Shown here: piece after piece, positions 23,555 to 31,941 of the stretch
Layout: every line of letters begins with the position of its first letter
Numbering within the stretch: the first letter of the stretch is position 1
DNA from: Bacillota bacterium
GTDB taxonomy: Bacteria > Bacillota > Clostridia > Lachnospirales > Lachnospiraceae
NCBI GenBank assembly: GCA_023442465.1
Contig: JAEZZQ010000050.1
Location: 151,828-215,827, forward strand
Direction: 5' to 3'
Length of the DNA stretch: 64,000 nt
Notes under the pieces: model-generated
Seen by the model: the letters and a program-made list of their open reading frames with translations, nothing else
What the model was told of the DNA's origin: nothing
Database searches by the model: none
Translations under genes and position numbers: made by a program

Positions 23555-23604
23555 AAGGGATGCGGTGTATATCCCTTGAAACTTTGGGGAATTTGTAATA
23601 TGAT
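23555..23604 (+). promoter_or_regulatory. Putative promoter with inverted repeat, gene at 23641
   Basis: -35 TTGAAA (23576-23581), a 17-base spacer and -10 TATGAT (23599-23604) precede the gene at 23641. An inverted repeat AAGGGAT (23555-23561) and ATCCCTT (23571-23577) overlaps the start of the -35 box and may be an operator. The rest of the 248-base gap (23393-23640) is A+T-rich and holds the minus-strand gene's promoter region; nothing else is clear. Confidence 0.4.
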
Positions 23605-23640
23605 ATTACCTAATAATAGAAAGAGGATGGTAAAGATAAT

Positions 23641-24138
23641 ATGATAAGTGATACATACGTAGAATGTCTCGTTAAGAAAAAAACAAATACGCTGTTTCTG
23701 CTGCTTCGGATTCTTTCCGTTATGCTTACCGTCGTTTTCATACTGCTTGGACTGATTCTCTGGCCGGCGCTGATCGTTGGGGCATTAACCGGAGTTGCCG
23801 CGTATTTTATTTATCTTAATTCCGATTTGGAATATGAATACCTTTATCTGGATAAAGAAATTACCATAGATAAGGTAATGGCTAAGACGAAAAGGAAAAG
23901 AGTGGCGAAGTACGATGTGCAGCGCATGGAGATTCTTGCTCCCATGAACTCTTATCATTTGGGCGATTATAAGAACAGGACTGCCAAGACCTATGATTAC
24001 AGCTCCGGTGAAGCAAAACAGCCGGAGGCAAGATATGTAATGTATTATGAAGGCGGACAAAAGGTTATTCTGGAGCCCGGCGCCGAGTTGGTAAAAGCGA
24101 TTAAAAATGTGGCGCCCAGAAAAGTATTTACTGATTGA
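23641..24138 (+). CDS. Small membrane protein of unknown function (DUF6106-like)
   Basis: A 165-residue protein with a short charged N-terminus, VECLVKKKTN, two adjacent membrane helices (about 18-55) and a soluble C-terminal domain rich in beta strands (EYLYLDKEITIDKVMAKTKRKRVAKYDVQRMEIL, positions about 62-95, then a PEARYVMYYEGGQKVILEP block). The arrangement resembles small Firmicute membrane proteins listed as DUF6106, which I recall but cannot check. No catalytic motif is seen. It precedes guaB by 214 bases with a terminator-like hairpin between them. Confidence 0.6.
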   Translation: MISDTYVECLVKKKTNTLFLLLRILSVMLTVVFILLGLILWPALIVGALTGVAAYFIYLNSDLEYEYLYLDKEITIDKVMAKTKRKRVAKYDVQRMEILAPMNSYHLGDYKNRTAKTYDYSSGEAKQPEARYVMYYEGGQKVILEPGAELVKAIKNVAPRKVFTD

Positions 24139-24141
24139 CAT

Positions 24142-24182
24142 AATGGTGTAAGTTTGGTAAACTTTTTCAAACTTACATCATT
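24142..24182 (+). terminator. Terminator-like hairpin after the gene at 23641
   Basis: A 15-pair stem (with one G-T pair) from 24142-24156 and 24168-24182, core TGTAAGTTTG and CAAACTTACA, lies 3 bases after the stop codon. No U tract follows, so termination may be partial. Confidence 0.55.
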
Positions 24183-24193
24183 TATTATGATTA

Positions 24194-24318
24194 TCTTTTA
24201 ATCATTAAGAGTCTCTTTTAATCATTATGAATGTTTTTATTTTATGGGTGTTTTTGCTCTGAGAGTATTTTTTATTCTAAGAGTGTTTTTTACTTTATGA
24301 GTGTTTTGTACTCATTGT
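24194..24318 (+). repeat. Degenerate tandem repeats upstream of guaB
   Basis: TCTTTTAATCATTA appears at 24194-24207 and 24215-24228 (21-base period). Then about five degenerate 17-18-base units follow from 24231, with core GTGTTTTTTACTTTATGA. They are T-rich on the plus strand and end next to a possible -10 TATACT (24318-24323). The whole 170 bases between the hairpin and guaB consist of these repeats. The function is unknown; replication slippage or an upstream promoter element are options. Confidence 0.55.
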
Positions 24319-24352
24319 ATACTGCACATATAAACGAATAGGAGGAAGAAAA

Positions 24353-25807
24353 ATGGGTCAGATAATTGGCGAAGGAATTACATTTGACGATGTACTGCTG
24401 GTGCCGAGCTATTCGCAGGTAATTCCCAATCAAATCGACTTAACAACATGGCTTACAAAGAAAATCAAACTCAATATTCCGATGATGAGTGCCGGAATGG
24501 ACACCGTTACCGAACATCGCATGGCGATTGCTATGGCAAGGCAGGGAGGTATCGGCATCATTCATAAGAACATGTCTATCGAAGAGCAGGCGGAAGAAGT
24601 AGACAAAGTAAAGCGTTCGGAAAACGGCGTTATTACGGACCCCTTTTCATTGACCCCAGATCACACGTTGGCAGACGCGGATGCGCTCATGGCCAAATTC
24701 AGAATATCAGGTGTGCCTATTACAGAAGGAAGACGGCTGGTAGGTATCATCACAAATCGTGACTTAAAATTCGAAACAGATTTCACCAAAAAAATTAAAG
24801 AATCCATGACTTCTCAGGAGCTGATTACGGCCAGGGAAGGCATTACGTTAGAATCTGCGAAGCAGATTCTTGCAAAAGCGAGAAAAGAGAAGCTGCCGAT
24901 TGTAGATGAGAACTATAATCTGGTAGGGCTTATTACCATAAAAGATATAGAAAAGACGATAAAATATCCTCTGTCGGCGAAAGACGGGCAGGGAAGACTT
25001 CTTTGTGGTGCCGGTGTAGGAATTACGGCGAATGTCCTGGACCGTGTAGGTGCGCTGGCCGATGCGAAGGTGGATGTGGTCGTACTGGATTCCGCGCACG
25101 GACATTCAGAGAATGTACTCCGCTGTCTGCGCATGATCAAAGAAAAATACCCGGACATGCAGGTGATTGCAGGCAACGTGGCTACGGGAGAAGGCACAAA
25201 AGCGTTGATTGAAGCGGGAGCAGACGGTGTAAAGGTCGGTATCGGTCCCGGTTCCATCTGTACCACCCGCGTTGTGGCCGGTATCGGTGTACCCCAGATT
25301 ACGGCGATTATGAATGCTTACGAGGTGGCGAAGGGATATAATATTCCGATTATTGCCGATGGAGGTATCAAGTACTCCGGAGATATGACAAAAGCCATCG
25401 CAGCAGGCGGTAACATTTGTATGATGGGAAGTATTTTTGCCGGTTGTGATGAGAGTCCGGGAACCTTTGAGTTGTTTCAGGGAAGAAAATATAAAGTATA
25501 CCGCGGTATGGGTTCCATCTCAGCTATGGAAAACGGAAGCAAGGACCGCTACTTCCAGTCAGATGCCAAGAAGCTCGTTCCCGAAGGAGTAGAGGGAAGG
25601 GTAGCATATAAAGGAACAGTGGAAGATACTGTATTCCAGCTTCTGGGCGGTTTGCGTTCCGGTATGGGATACTGCGGCACATCTACGATAGAAGATTTGA
25701 AACAGAACGGAAGATTTATTAAGATATCTGCGGCATCATTGAAGGAAAGCCATCCGCATGACATTCATATCACGAAGGAAGCTCCAAATTACAGCGTGAA
25801 TGAATAG
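24353..25807 (+). CDS. guaB: IMP dehydrogenase
   Basis: A 484-residue IMP dehydrogenase. TFDDVLLVP starts the barrel, two CBS domains occupy about 95-205 (GVPITEGRRLVGIITNRDL and later KLPIVDENYNLVGLITIKDI, given as ends), VLDSAHGHSENV follows, and the catalytic loop is GPGSICTTRVV with Cys303. It oxidises IMP to XMP with NAD, the committed step to GMP. AGGAGGA lies 8 bases before the ATG. It is followed after 37 bases by the GGDEF-EAL gene. Confidence 0.97.
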   Translation: MGQIIGEGITFDDVLLVPSYSQVIPNQIDLTTWLTKKIKLNIPMMSAGMDTVTEHRMAIAMARQGGIGIIHKNMSIEEQAEEVDKVKRSENGVITDPFSLTPDHTLADADALMAKFRISGVPITEGRRLVGIITNRDLKFETDFTKKIKESMTSQELITAREGITLESAKQILAKARKEKLPIVDENYNLVGLITIKDIEKTIKYPLSAKDGQGRLLCGAGVGITANVLDRVGALADAKVDVVVLDSAHGHSENVLRCLRMIKEKYPDMQVIAGNVATGEGTKALIEAGADGVKVGIGPGSICTTRVVAGIGVPQITAIMNAYEVAKGYNIPIIADGGIKYSGDMTKAIAAGGNICMMGSIFAGCDESPGTFELFQGRKYKVYRGMGSISAMENGSKDRYFQSDAKKLVPEGVEGRVAYKGTVEDTVFQLLGGLRSGMGYCGTSTIEDLKQNGRFIKISAASLKESHPHDIHITKEAPNYSVNE

Positions 25808-25844
25808 AGGCGAGCAAAATGTATTGAGGCTTGGGAGGTAACAT

Positions 25845-28496
25845 GTGCAGAACTTAATCGATGAGAAGACACTAAAGAGATGGCAGGATAAGTTTTGTAG
25901 TGCAACGAATGTATACGCGTATTGCATTGATTCGGACGGACAGCCAATTACGGAAATATCGGGAAGAGATACGGATATTGAGCAGATAAAGCGGGCGGTT
26001 TCAGAGGAAGCGCTTCGCAGCATTTTTAAAAGGGTAACAGAAGGCGGCTTGGAGGAGCAGGCGGTGGAAAACACCGCTGCTGCGAATCTGCGCCTTGCAG
26101 CAGCTTCTATTATGTTGGAGGGAAAGGTCGTAGCGGTCTGGATCGTCTTCGGGATTATTACGGACGAGGAAGAAAGCGGCGGCGGGAATGAATTCCTTCA
26201 TGACTTCGAATATGAAGTGACGGAACGAAAGTTTTACTATGCGTTGGATTTGCTGAGAGATACTACATATTCTCTGCTGAAGATCAGGTTCTCCATGCTG
26301 GATGCGGAAGCGGAGACGAGAAGAAGCCGCTACTCAGAGCATGAGATGAGCGCTTCCTTAAAAAGAGGTGAAGCGATAGCCGATGTGGTACAGCTTCTCG
26401 AAAGCGATGACACGATCGAGGCGATTATGACAGACGTACTTAGAATATTGGGGACCTATCTCGATATCAGTACGGCTGTTCTTTGTCGTGTTCATAAGGG
26501 CGGGGAGTTGATGGACATTGCCGCGGAATGGTGCAACAAGGGAGTCGTATCGAATTTCGACAAGACAAAGGATCTGCCTTGCGGAGGGGTGCTGAAGACA
26601 GATAAGGTGCTGGTGATTTCCTCCGGCAGTGTATGGGATGCAGGAGAACAGGATAAGATGAAGTTCTTCCGCGTAAAGGCGCTGATCGTCATTCCCATTG
26701 TTATAGGCGGAGTGATAAGCCTCTATGCTTGTTTCGGAGAACATGCAAAGGAAAGGCAATGGCGGGTGGAGGAGGTCAAGTTCTTAAACGACGCCGTTAA
26801 AATATTACAGGGTATCATTACGAAGAGAATCCAGAAGAATTCTCTCGCAGGCTCCTATGCTTCTTTAGAGATGATTCTGGATAACGTAGGAAGCTCCATT
26901 TATGTAAGAGATATGCAGACGGGCGAGGTATTGTTCGCCAATAGAGGCCTGCGCAACAACTTTTCTAAGGAAATCAAAAATCAGACGCTCGACCTTCTCT
27001 TTGAAAAGGATTTGATCAAGGGTAACAGAAGGGGAAAGCAGGAGATTTACCAAGAGGAGAGGGAGCGCTGGTATGACTTGTACTATACCCATATTACATG
27101 GGTGGACGGCCGGCCGGTCACCCTTTTCGCCATCTATGATATTACGGAGAAAAAGGTATATCAGAAGAAAATTGAGCAGCAGGCCTACACAGATTTCCTT
27201 ACCGGGCTATACAACAGATTGTGCTGTGAAAGAGATTTGGCACGTCACATCGATGAGGCGAAAAAAGACGGAAGCAAGGGAGCTTTGCTCTATTTGGATC
27301 TGGACGACTTCAAGCATATCAATGACGGCCTGGGCCATCAGTACGGGGATGTCTTGCTTAAGGCAATTTCCCATAGCTTACAGCGTGTGGAGGAAATCGA
27401 GAATTCCTGCTATCGTGTGGGCGGAGATGAATTCATCATCATCATTCCACCGAAAAGCCGGAGTAAATTCGATCAGATCATCGCAGATATCAAGCAGATT
27501 TTCGTGAAACCATGGTTTCTGAAGGATGCGGATTACTACTGTACCATGAGTATGGGTATCGTAGATTTCCCCGATGAAGGGGAGAGCGTCCATGAGCTTA
27601 TAAAAAAAGCCGATATCGCTATGTATGAGGCGAAGAAGCTGGGTAAGAACCGGGTGGCTATGTATTCGGATAAGATAGATTCCAGCTCCAACAGACGTCT
27701 GGATATGGAAAAGAATATGAGAGATGCGGCAGTTTCAGGATATAAGGAATTCGAGGTTTATTTTCAGCCGATCATGGACATCCAGTTGCCGGGAACGCCT
27801 TGCACGGGCGCGGAGGCACTCATCCGCTGGAACAGCGAGGAGTTGGGATTCATTACTCCTGGTGAATTTATTCCTCTGGCGGAATATCTTGGGCTCATCA
27901 ATCCGATCGGTAATCATGTGCTGAGGCAATCTTGCTTTTACTGTAAAAAGTGGAATGATAACGGGTATCCCAATTATAAGGTAAATGTGAATTTATCGGT
28001 GGTGCAGTTATTGCAGACAGACATTGTGGAAATTGTCTCCCAGACCTTGAAGGATACCGGAATTAATCCGAGGAATCTTACGCTGGAGGTGACAGAAAGC
28101 CTTGCAATCAATGACATGGAGCGTATGAAATCCATACTTGGCAAGATCAAGAAATTGGGCGTGCGCATCGCTCTGGATGATTTCGGCACCGGCTATTCGT
28201 CTTTAAATCATATAAGGGAGATTCCCTTCGACGTAATAAAGGTAGACCAGAGCTTCGTGAAGGATTTGGCAGGGGATGCTTATTCCCAGTCGTTTATCCG
28301 TATGGTGGCGGAGCTTGCCGATGCGATAGATGTGTCCATCTGCGTGGAGGGCATCGAGACAAAGGAGCAGTATAAGGTTTTGGAAGGCATGAAGGTACGT
28401 CTGGTACAGGGCTATTATTTTGATAAGCCGTTGCCGAGGGTGGAATTCGAGAAAAAATATATGAATATTAACAAAAACGAGGAGGAGAAAAAATGA
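25845..28496 (+). CDS. GGDEF-EAL protein with PocR-like, GAF and PAS sensor domains
   Basis: An 883-residue c-di-GMP enzyme with no membrane helix. The order is an N-terminal PocR-like sensory domain (about 1-110, WQDKFCSATNVYAYCIDSDG), a GAF domain (about 190-320), a PAS domain (about 335-440), GGDEF (about 445-610, RVGGDEF near 524-530) and EAL (about 625-875, EALIRW at 657-662, LDDFGTGYSSL, QGYYFDKPL). Both catalytic motifs are intact, so it could make and break c-di-GMP. No RxxD inhibitory site stands five residues before GGDEF. The start is GTG with GGGAGG 6 bases upstream. Its last bases overlap purH by 4, and guaB is just before. The direction of its net activity cannot be told. Confidence 0.92.
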   Translation: MQNLIDEKTLKRWQDKFCSATNVYAYCIDSDGQPITEISGRDTDIEQIKRAVSEEALRSIFKRVTEGGLEEQAVENTAAANLRLAAASIMLEGKVVAVWIVFGIITDEEESGGGNEFLHDFEYEVTERKFYYALDLLRDTTYSLLKIRFSMLDAEAETRRSRYSEHEMSASLKRGEAIADVVQLLESDDTIEAIMTDVLRILGTYLDISTAVLCRVHKGGELMDIAAEWCNKGVVSNFDKTKDLPCGGVLKTDKVLVISSGSVWDAGEQDKMKFFRVKALIVIPIVIGGVISLYACFGEHAKERQWRVEEVKFLNDAVKILQGIITKRIQKNSLAGSYASLEMILDNVGSSIYVRDMQTGEVLFANRGLRNNFSKEIKNQTLDLLFEKDLIKGNRRGKQEIYQEERERWYDLYYTHITWVDGRPVTLFAIYDITEKKVYQKKIEQQAYTDFLTGLYNRLCCERDLARHIDEAKKDGSKGALLYLDLDDFKHINDGLGHQYGDVLLKAISHSLQRVEEIENSCYRVGGDEFIIIIPPKSRSKFDQIIADIKQIFVKPWFLKDADYYCTMSMGIVDFPDEGESVHELIKKADIAMYEAKKLGKNRVAMYSDKIDSSSNRRLDMEKNMRDAAVSGYKEFEVYFQPIMDIQLPGTPCTGAEALIRWNSEELGFITPGEFIPLAEYLGLINPIGNHVLRQSCFYCKKWNDNGYPNYKVNVNLSVVQLLQTDIVEIVSQTLKDTGINPRNLTLEVTESLAINDMERMKSILGKIKKLGVRIALDDFGTGYSSLNHIREIPFDVIKVDQSFVKDLAGDAYSQSFIRMVAELADAIDVSICVEGIETKEQYKVLEGMKVRLVQGYYFDKPLPRVEFEKKYMNINKNEEEKK

Positions 28497-30046
28497 GAGC
28501 ATTGATCAGTGTTTCGGACAAAACGGGTGTAGTGGAGTTTGCCAAGGAGCTTGTGGGCTTGGGAGCCCAAATTATTTCCACGGGCGGCACTTATGCCAAG
28601 CTGAAGGAGGAGGGCGTTCCCGCGGTAGAAATCTCTGAGATTACCGGTTTCCCGGAGTGCCTGGACGGAAGGGTGAAAACACTTCATCCGGCAGTGCATG
28701 CAGGACTTTTGGCGATGCGTTCCAATCCGGAGCATATGAAACAGCTCGAAACTTTGAATATTGAGCCTATCGACATCGTGGTGGTGAACCTCTATCCTTT
28801 TAAGGCAACGATCTTGAAAGATGGAGTGACGAGGGCGGAAGCGGTAGAGAATATCGATATCGGCGGACCCACTATGCTTCGAAGTGCAGCCAAAAATTAT
28901 CAGGATGTTGCGGTTGTGACGGACCCTTCCGATTACGGGAAGATAATTTCCGAGCTCAAGGCGGGGGGCAGCGTATCTCTGGATACAAAGTTTTATTTGA
29001 TGCAGAAGGTATTCATGCACACCTCCAATTACGATACGATGATTGCGGATTATTTGAAGAAGGAAAGAAATGATCACGGATTTCCGGAGACGCTGACCAT
29101 GACCTTCGAAAAGGTGCAGGAGATGCGCTACGGCGAGAATCCCCACCAGAAGGCGGCTTTCTACCGCGAAATCGGTAAGAAGAAGGGCTCTCTCGTGGAT
29201 GCAAAGCAGCATAACGGAAAAGAACTTTCCTTTAATAACATTAACGATACCAACGGTGCGCTGGAGCTTTTGAAGGAATTCACGGAGCCCACTGTAGTAG
29301 GCTGCAAGCACGGCAATCCTTGTGGCGTAGCCAGCCGCGACAACATTTACGATGCGTGGGCCAGCGCTTACAGCGCGGACAAAACCTCTATTTTCGGCGG
29401 TATCGTAGTGTGCAACAGAGAAGTGACGAAGAAAATGGCTGAGGAGATGAATGAGATTTTCCTGGAGGTAGTGGTAGCGCCCTCCTATGAAAAGGAAGCA
29501 TTGGAAACGCTTTGTTCCAAGAAAAATATTCGCGTGCTTGAGTTGAAAGATATTGAAATCAGCCAAGATCCTAATGCATATGATATGAAGAAGGTAAACG
29601 GCGGATTAATTATCCAGACCATTGATTCCGAGCTTTATAACGAGGAGGACTTCAAGGTCGTTACGAAGACGCAGCCGACCCAGAGCCAGCTGGAGGATAT
29701 GAAGTTCGGAATGAAAGTGGTAAAATTCGTAAAATCAAACGGCATCGCCGTAGTGAAGAATAAGCAAAGCATCGGCATCGGCCCCGGGCAAGTGAACCGT
29801 ATATGGCCGACGAAGCAGAGCTTCGAGCATGCGGAGGAATTGATCGGACCGGATGCGACCAAGGGAGCGGTACTTGCCTCGGATGCATTCTTTCCCTTTG
29901 ACGATATCGTGGAGGCTGCGCATCAGGCAGGAATCACGGCGATTATTCAGCCGGGAGGAGCGATGAGAGACCAGCTTTCTATCGATAAATGTGATGAATA
30001 CGGTATTGCCATGGTATTTACAGGAATGAGACATTTCAAACATTAA
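28493..30046 (+). CDS. purH: Bifunctional AICAR formyltransferase/IMP cyclohydrolase
   Basis: A 517-residue PurH. The N-terminal cyclohydrolase domain (about 1-195) has ALISVSDKTGVVEFA, STGGT and GRVKTLHPAVHAGLL; the C-terminal transformylase domain has LRYGENPHQ-like MRYGENPHQKAAFY, the catalytic KHGNPCGVA and later SDAFFPFDD. It carries out the last two steps to IMP, the GuaB substrate. Its ATG overlaps the stop of the GGDEF-EAL gene (ATGA), which indicates coupled translation. The usual neighbour purD or purN is absent. Confidence 0.96.
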   Translation: MRALISVSDKTGVVEFAKELVGLGAQIISTGGTYAKLKEEGVPAVEISEITGFPECLDGRVKTLHPAVHAGLLAMRSNPEHMKQLETLNIEPIDIVVVNLYPFKATILKDGVTRAEAVENIDIGGPTMLRSAAKNYQDVAVVTDPSDYGKIISELKAGGSVSLDTKFYLMQKVFMHTSNYDTMIADYLKKERNDHGFPETLTMTFEKVQEMRYGENPHQKAAFYREIGKKKGSLVDAKQHNGKELSFNNINDTNGALELLKEFTEPTVVGCKHGNPCGVASRDNIYDAWASAYSADKTSIFGGIVVCNREVTKKMAEEMNEIFLEVVVAPSYEKEALETLCSKKNIRVLELKDIEISQDPNAYDMKKVNGGLIIQTIDSELYNEEDFKVVTKTQPTQSQLEDMKFGMKVVKFVKSNGIAVVKNKQSIGIGPGQVNRIWPTKQSFEHAEELIGPDATKGAVLASDAFFPFDDIVEAAHQAGITAIIQPGGAMRDQLSIDKCDEYGIAMVFTGMRHFKH

Positions 30047-30078
30047 TAAATGGGATAATAAATTTTAGAGGAGAGGAC

Positions 30079-31590
30079 ATGCGGCTGAAGGAATTGGAGG
30101 GGTATAAGCATATCGCGATACAATGTCACGATAACCCGGACGCGGACGCCATCGCTTCGGGCTACGGCCTTTACTGCTATTTTAAGAGCAGAAATAAGGA
30201 CGCGGCTCTCATTTACAGCGGAAAGAACCGGATGCAGAAGAAGAATCTGGAGCTTATGATAGAAAAGCTTCAGATTCCCATTCAATATTGGGATAAGGAC
30301 GAGGCGGTGGAAGGGCTGCTCATCACGGTGGACTGCCAGTATGGGGCCGGTAACGTCACGAAGCTCAAGGCTTCTCAGGTAGCGATTATCGACCATCATC
30401 AAATCGAAATCGAAGGTATTCGCCTTAGTGAAATCCGCTCTAACCTCGGAAGCTGTTCTACCTTAGTATGGAAAATGATGAGCGACGAGGGCTTTGATTT
30501 TGCGGAAGATAAGAGCCTTGGAACGGCGTTGTATTATGGCTTGTATTCCGATACGAATCAGTTTTCAGAAGTCTACAACCCTCTGGACATGGATATGAAG
30601 GACAGTGTGCCTTGTGAAAAGAGTCTGATTAATTTATTCCGCAATTCCAATCTGTCGTTAGAGGAGTTGGAAATAGCGGGAATCGCCATGCTTCGTTATA
30701 TCTATAACGACGACCACTTATACGCGATTATCAAAGCCCAGCCCTGCGATCCGAATATTCTCGGACTGATCAGCGATTTTTTGCTTCAGGTGGACGGGGT
30801 GAATACATGCGTGGTCTATAACGAGCAGGAGGAACGGTATAAGATTTCCGTAAGGAGCTGCATCAAAGAGGTCAACGCCAGCGAGCTGGCGGCATTTTTG
30901 ACCGAAGGCATCGGCTCCGGCGGCGGACATAGGGAGAAGGCAGGAGGAGTCATATCCAAGAAGCTGTATGCCGAACATTTTCCCACGCTTCATTCGGAGG
31001 CCTATTTCAGTCAGCGGATGAACGAATATTTTAATGACTGTGAAATCATAATCGCAGGAAAAGTACCGGTGGTTCACGGACCGATGAAGGATTACAAGAA
31101 AAAGAGAATCCCTGTTGGCTATGTAAAGGCGGCGGAGATACTGCCTGAGGGTACGCCTATCATGGTCCGCACCCTGGAGGGCGACATAGACATGGTGGTG
31201 GAACCGGATCTGATCATTATGATAGGCATAAAAGGAGAGGTTTATCCCATAAGGGAGAAGAAGTTTCTCCAGTGCTATCAGGTGCTTGAAGAAAAATATA
31301 ATGCTTCGATGTATACGGCGGAAAATGAGTATGTTCCTACTGTAAGAAACATACTGGACGGAAGCAGCAAGATACTTACCGATTATGCGAAGACCTGTAT
31401 TACAAGCGGAGAGACGTATATTCATGCGATGGCTTTAGATCATAGGGTGAAGATATTTACCGCATGGGACAGCGAGAAATATATTCTCGGAAAGCCCGGG
31501 GATTTTCTGGCAGTCAGAAGCGAGGATAAGGACGATATTTATATTGTGGAAAAGGATTTGTTCCACAAAAGTTATGAAGAGATAATGTAA
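30079..31590 (+). CDS. DHH/DHHA1 phosphoesterase with extra C-terminal domain
   Basis: A 503-residue phosphoesterase. The DHH domain has CHDNPDADAIASG, a metal-binding Asp in ITVDCQ, DHH at 105-107 and YSDTNQF. DHHA1 has GSGGGHREKAGG (about 275). These match NrnA/GdpP-type hydrolases that cleave nanoRNA, pAp or cyclic dinucleotides. About 170 extra residues (330-503) follow, ending with KPGDFLAVRSEDKDDIYIV. No membrane or GGDEF part is present, so it is not GdpP. Next to an EAL protein it could remove pGpG, the EAL product. The activity is inferred. Confidence 0.87.
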   Translation: MRLKELEGYKHIAIQCHDNPDADAIASGYGLYCYFKSRNKDAALIYSGKNRMQKKNLELMIEKLQIPIQYWDKDEAVEGLLITVDCQYGAGNVTKLKASQVAIIDHHQIEIEGIRLSEIRSNLGSCSTLVWKMMSDEGFDFAEDKSLGTALYYGLYSDTNQFSEVYNPLDMDMKDSVPCEKSLINLFRNSNLSLEELEIAGIAMLRYIYNDDHLYAIIKAQPCDPNILGLISDFLLQVDGVNTCVVYNEQEERYKISVRSCIKEVNASELAAFLTEGIGSGGGHREKAGGVISKKLYAEHFPTLHSEAYFSQRMNEYFNDCEIIIAGKVPVVHGPMKDYKKKRIPVGYVKAAEILPEGTPIMVRTLEGDIDMVVEPDLIIMIGIKGEVYPIREKKFLQCYQVLEEKYNASMYTAENEYVPTVRNILDGSSKILTDYAKTCITSGETYIHAMALDHRVKIFTAWDSEKYILGKPGDFLAVRSEDKDDIYIVEKDLFHKSYEEIM

Positions 31591-31621
31591 TAATTCCCGC
31601 GAAGGCGGGAATTATTACATT
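31584..31621 (+). terminator. 17-pair hairpin at the DHH gene end
   Basis: AATGTAATAATTCCCGC (31584-31600) pairs perfectly with GCGGGAATTATTACATT (31605-31621) around loop GAAG. The first arm contains the stop codon. No T tract follows on the plus strand, so it may stop or protect the transcript rather than act as a standard terminator. Confidence 0.6.
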
Positions 31622-31639
31622 TAAAAGGGGAGTTTTTAC

Positions 31640-31804
31640 ATGGAGAAAAAATTGGGTGAAATATGTGATAATATTTTGGAGTTCAATTGTTTATTATTTT
31701 TATTCTTAGAGCAGTATAAGCAGACGGCATGGGAAAAATGCCCCCGTTTGCAGGCGTGTGAGAAAAGGACTGTTTACACAGACAAAACAGTCCTTTTTTC
31801 GTGA
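31640..31804 (+). CDS. Possible 54-residue small protein
   Basis: An ORF starting at ATG 31640 with AAAGGGGAG 7 bases upstream encodes MEKKLGEICDNILEF, then a hydrophobic stretch NCLLFLFLEQYKQ, and ends at TGA inside a terminator (31763-31799). I recognise no family. The RBS and the isolated position between two hairpins make translation plausible, but length and lack of homology keep this uncertain. Its last codons form the terminator stem. Confidence 0.3.
   Translation: MEKKLGEICDNILEFNCLLFLFLEQYKQTAWEKCPRLQACEKRTVYTDKTVLFS
31763..31799 (+). terminator. Rho-independent terminator before glnS
   Basis: AAAAGGACTGTTT pairs with AAACAGTCCTTTT (13 pairs) around a loop of about 9 bases and is followed by T. 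It separates the DHH gene transcript from glnS. The remaining 140 bases before glnS contain an isolated AGGAGGT (31886-31892) with no start codon after it, and no T-box was recognised. Confidence 0.85.
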
Positions 31805-31941
31805 GGAAGAAGGAAAGTCCTTTATTATTTCTTATTTTTGTGCTAAGATAAGTGTGTTAGCAATTTTGCTTGCAGTCAGCATCGAGGAGGTAGCCTGTTA
31901 CAAATATTTATACCATGATTTTAATAGGCAGAGAGTGAAAA

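Noticed and set aside
28415..29566. 383-codon minus-strand ORF over purH
   Set aside because: Shadow of purH; His- and Leu-rich translation with no family match.
31805..31941. T-box leader for glnS
   Set aside because: No specifier stem, T-box or antiterminator sequence was seen; only an isolated AGGAGGT.
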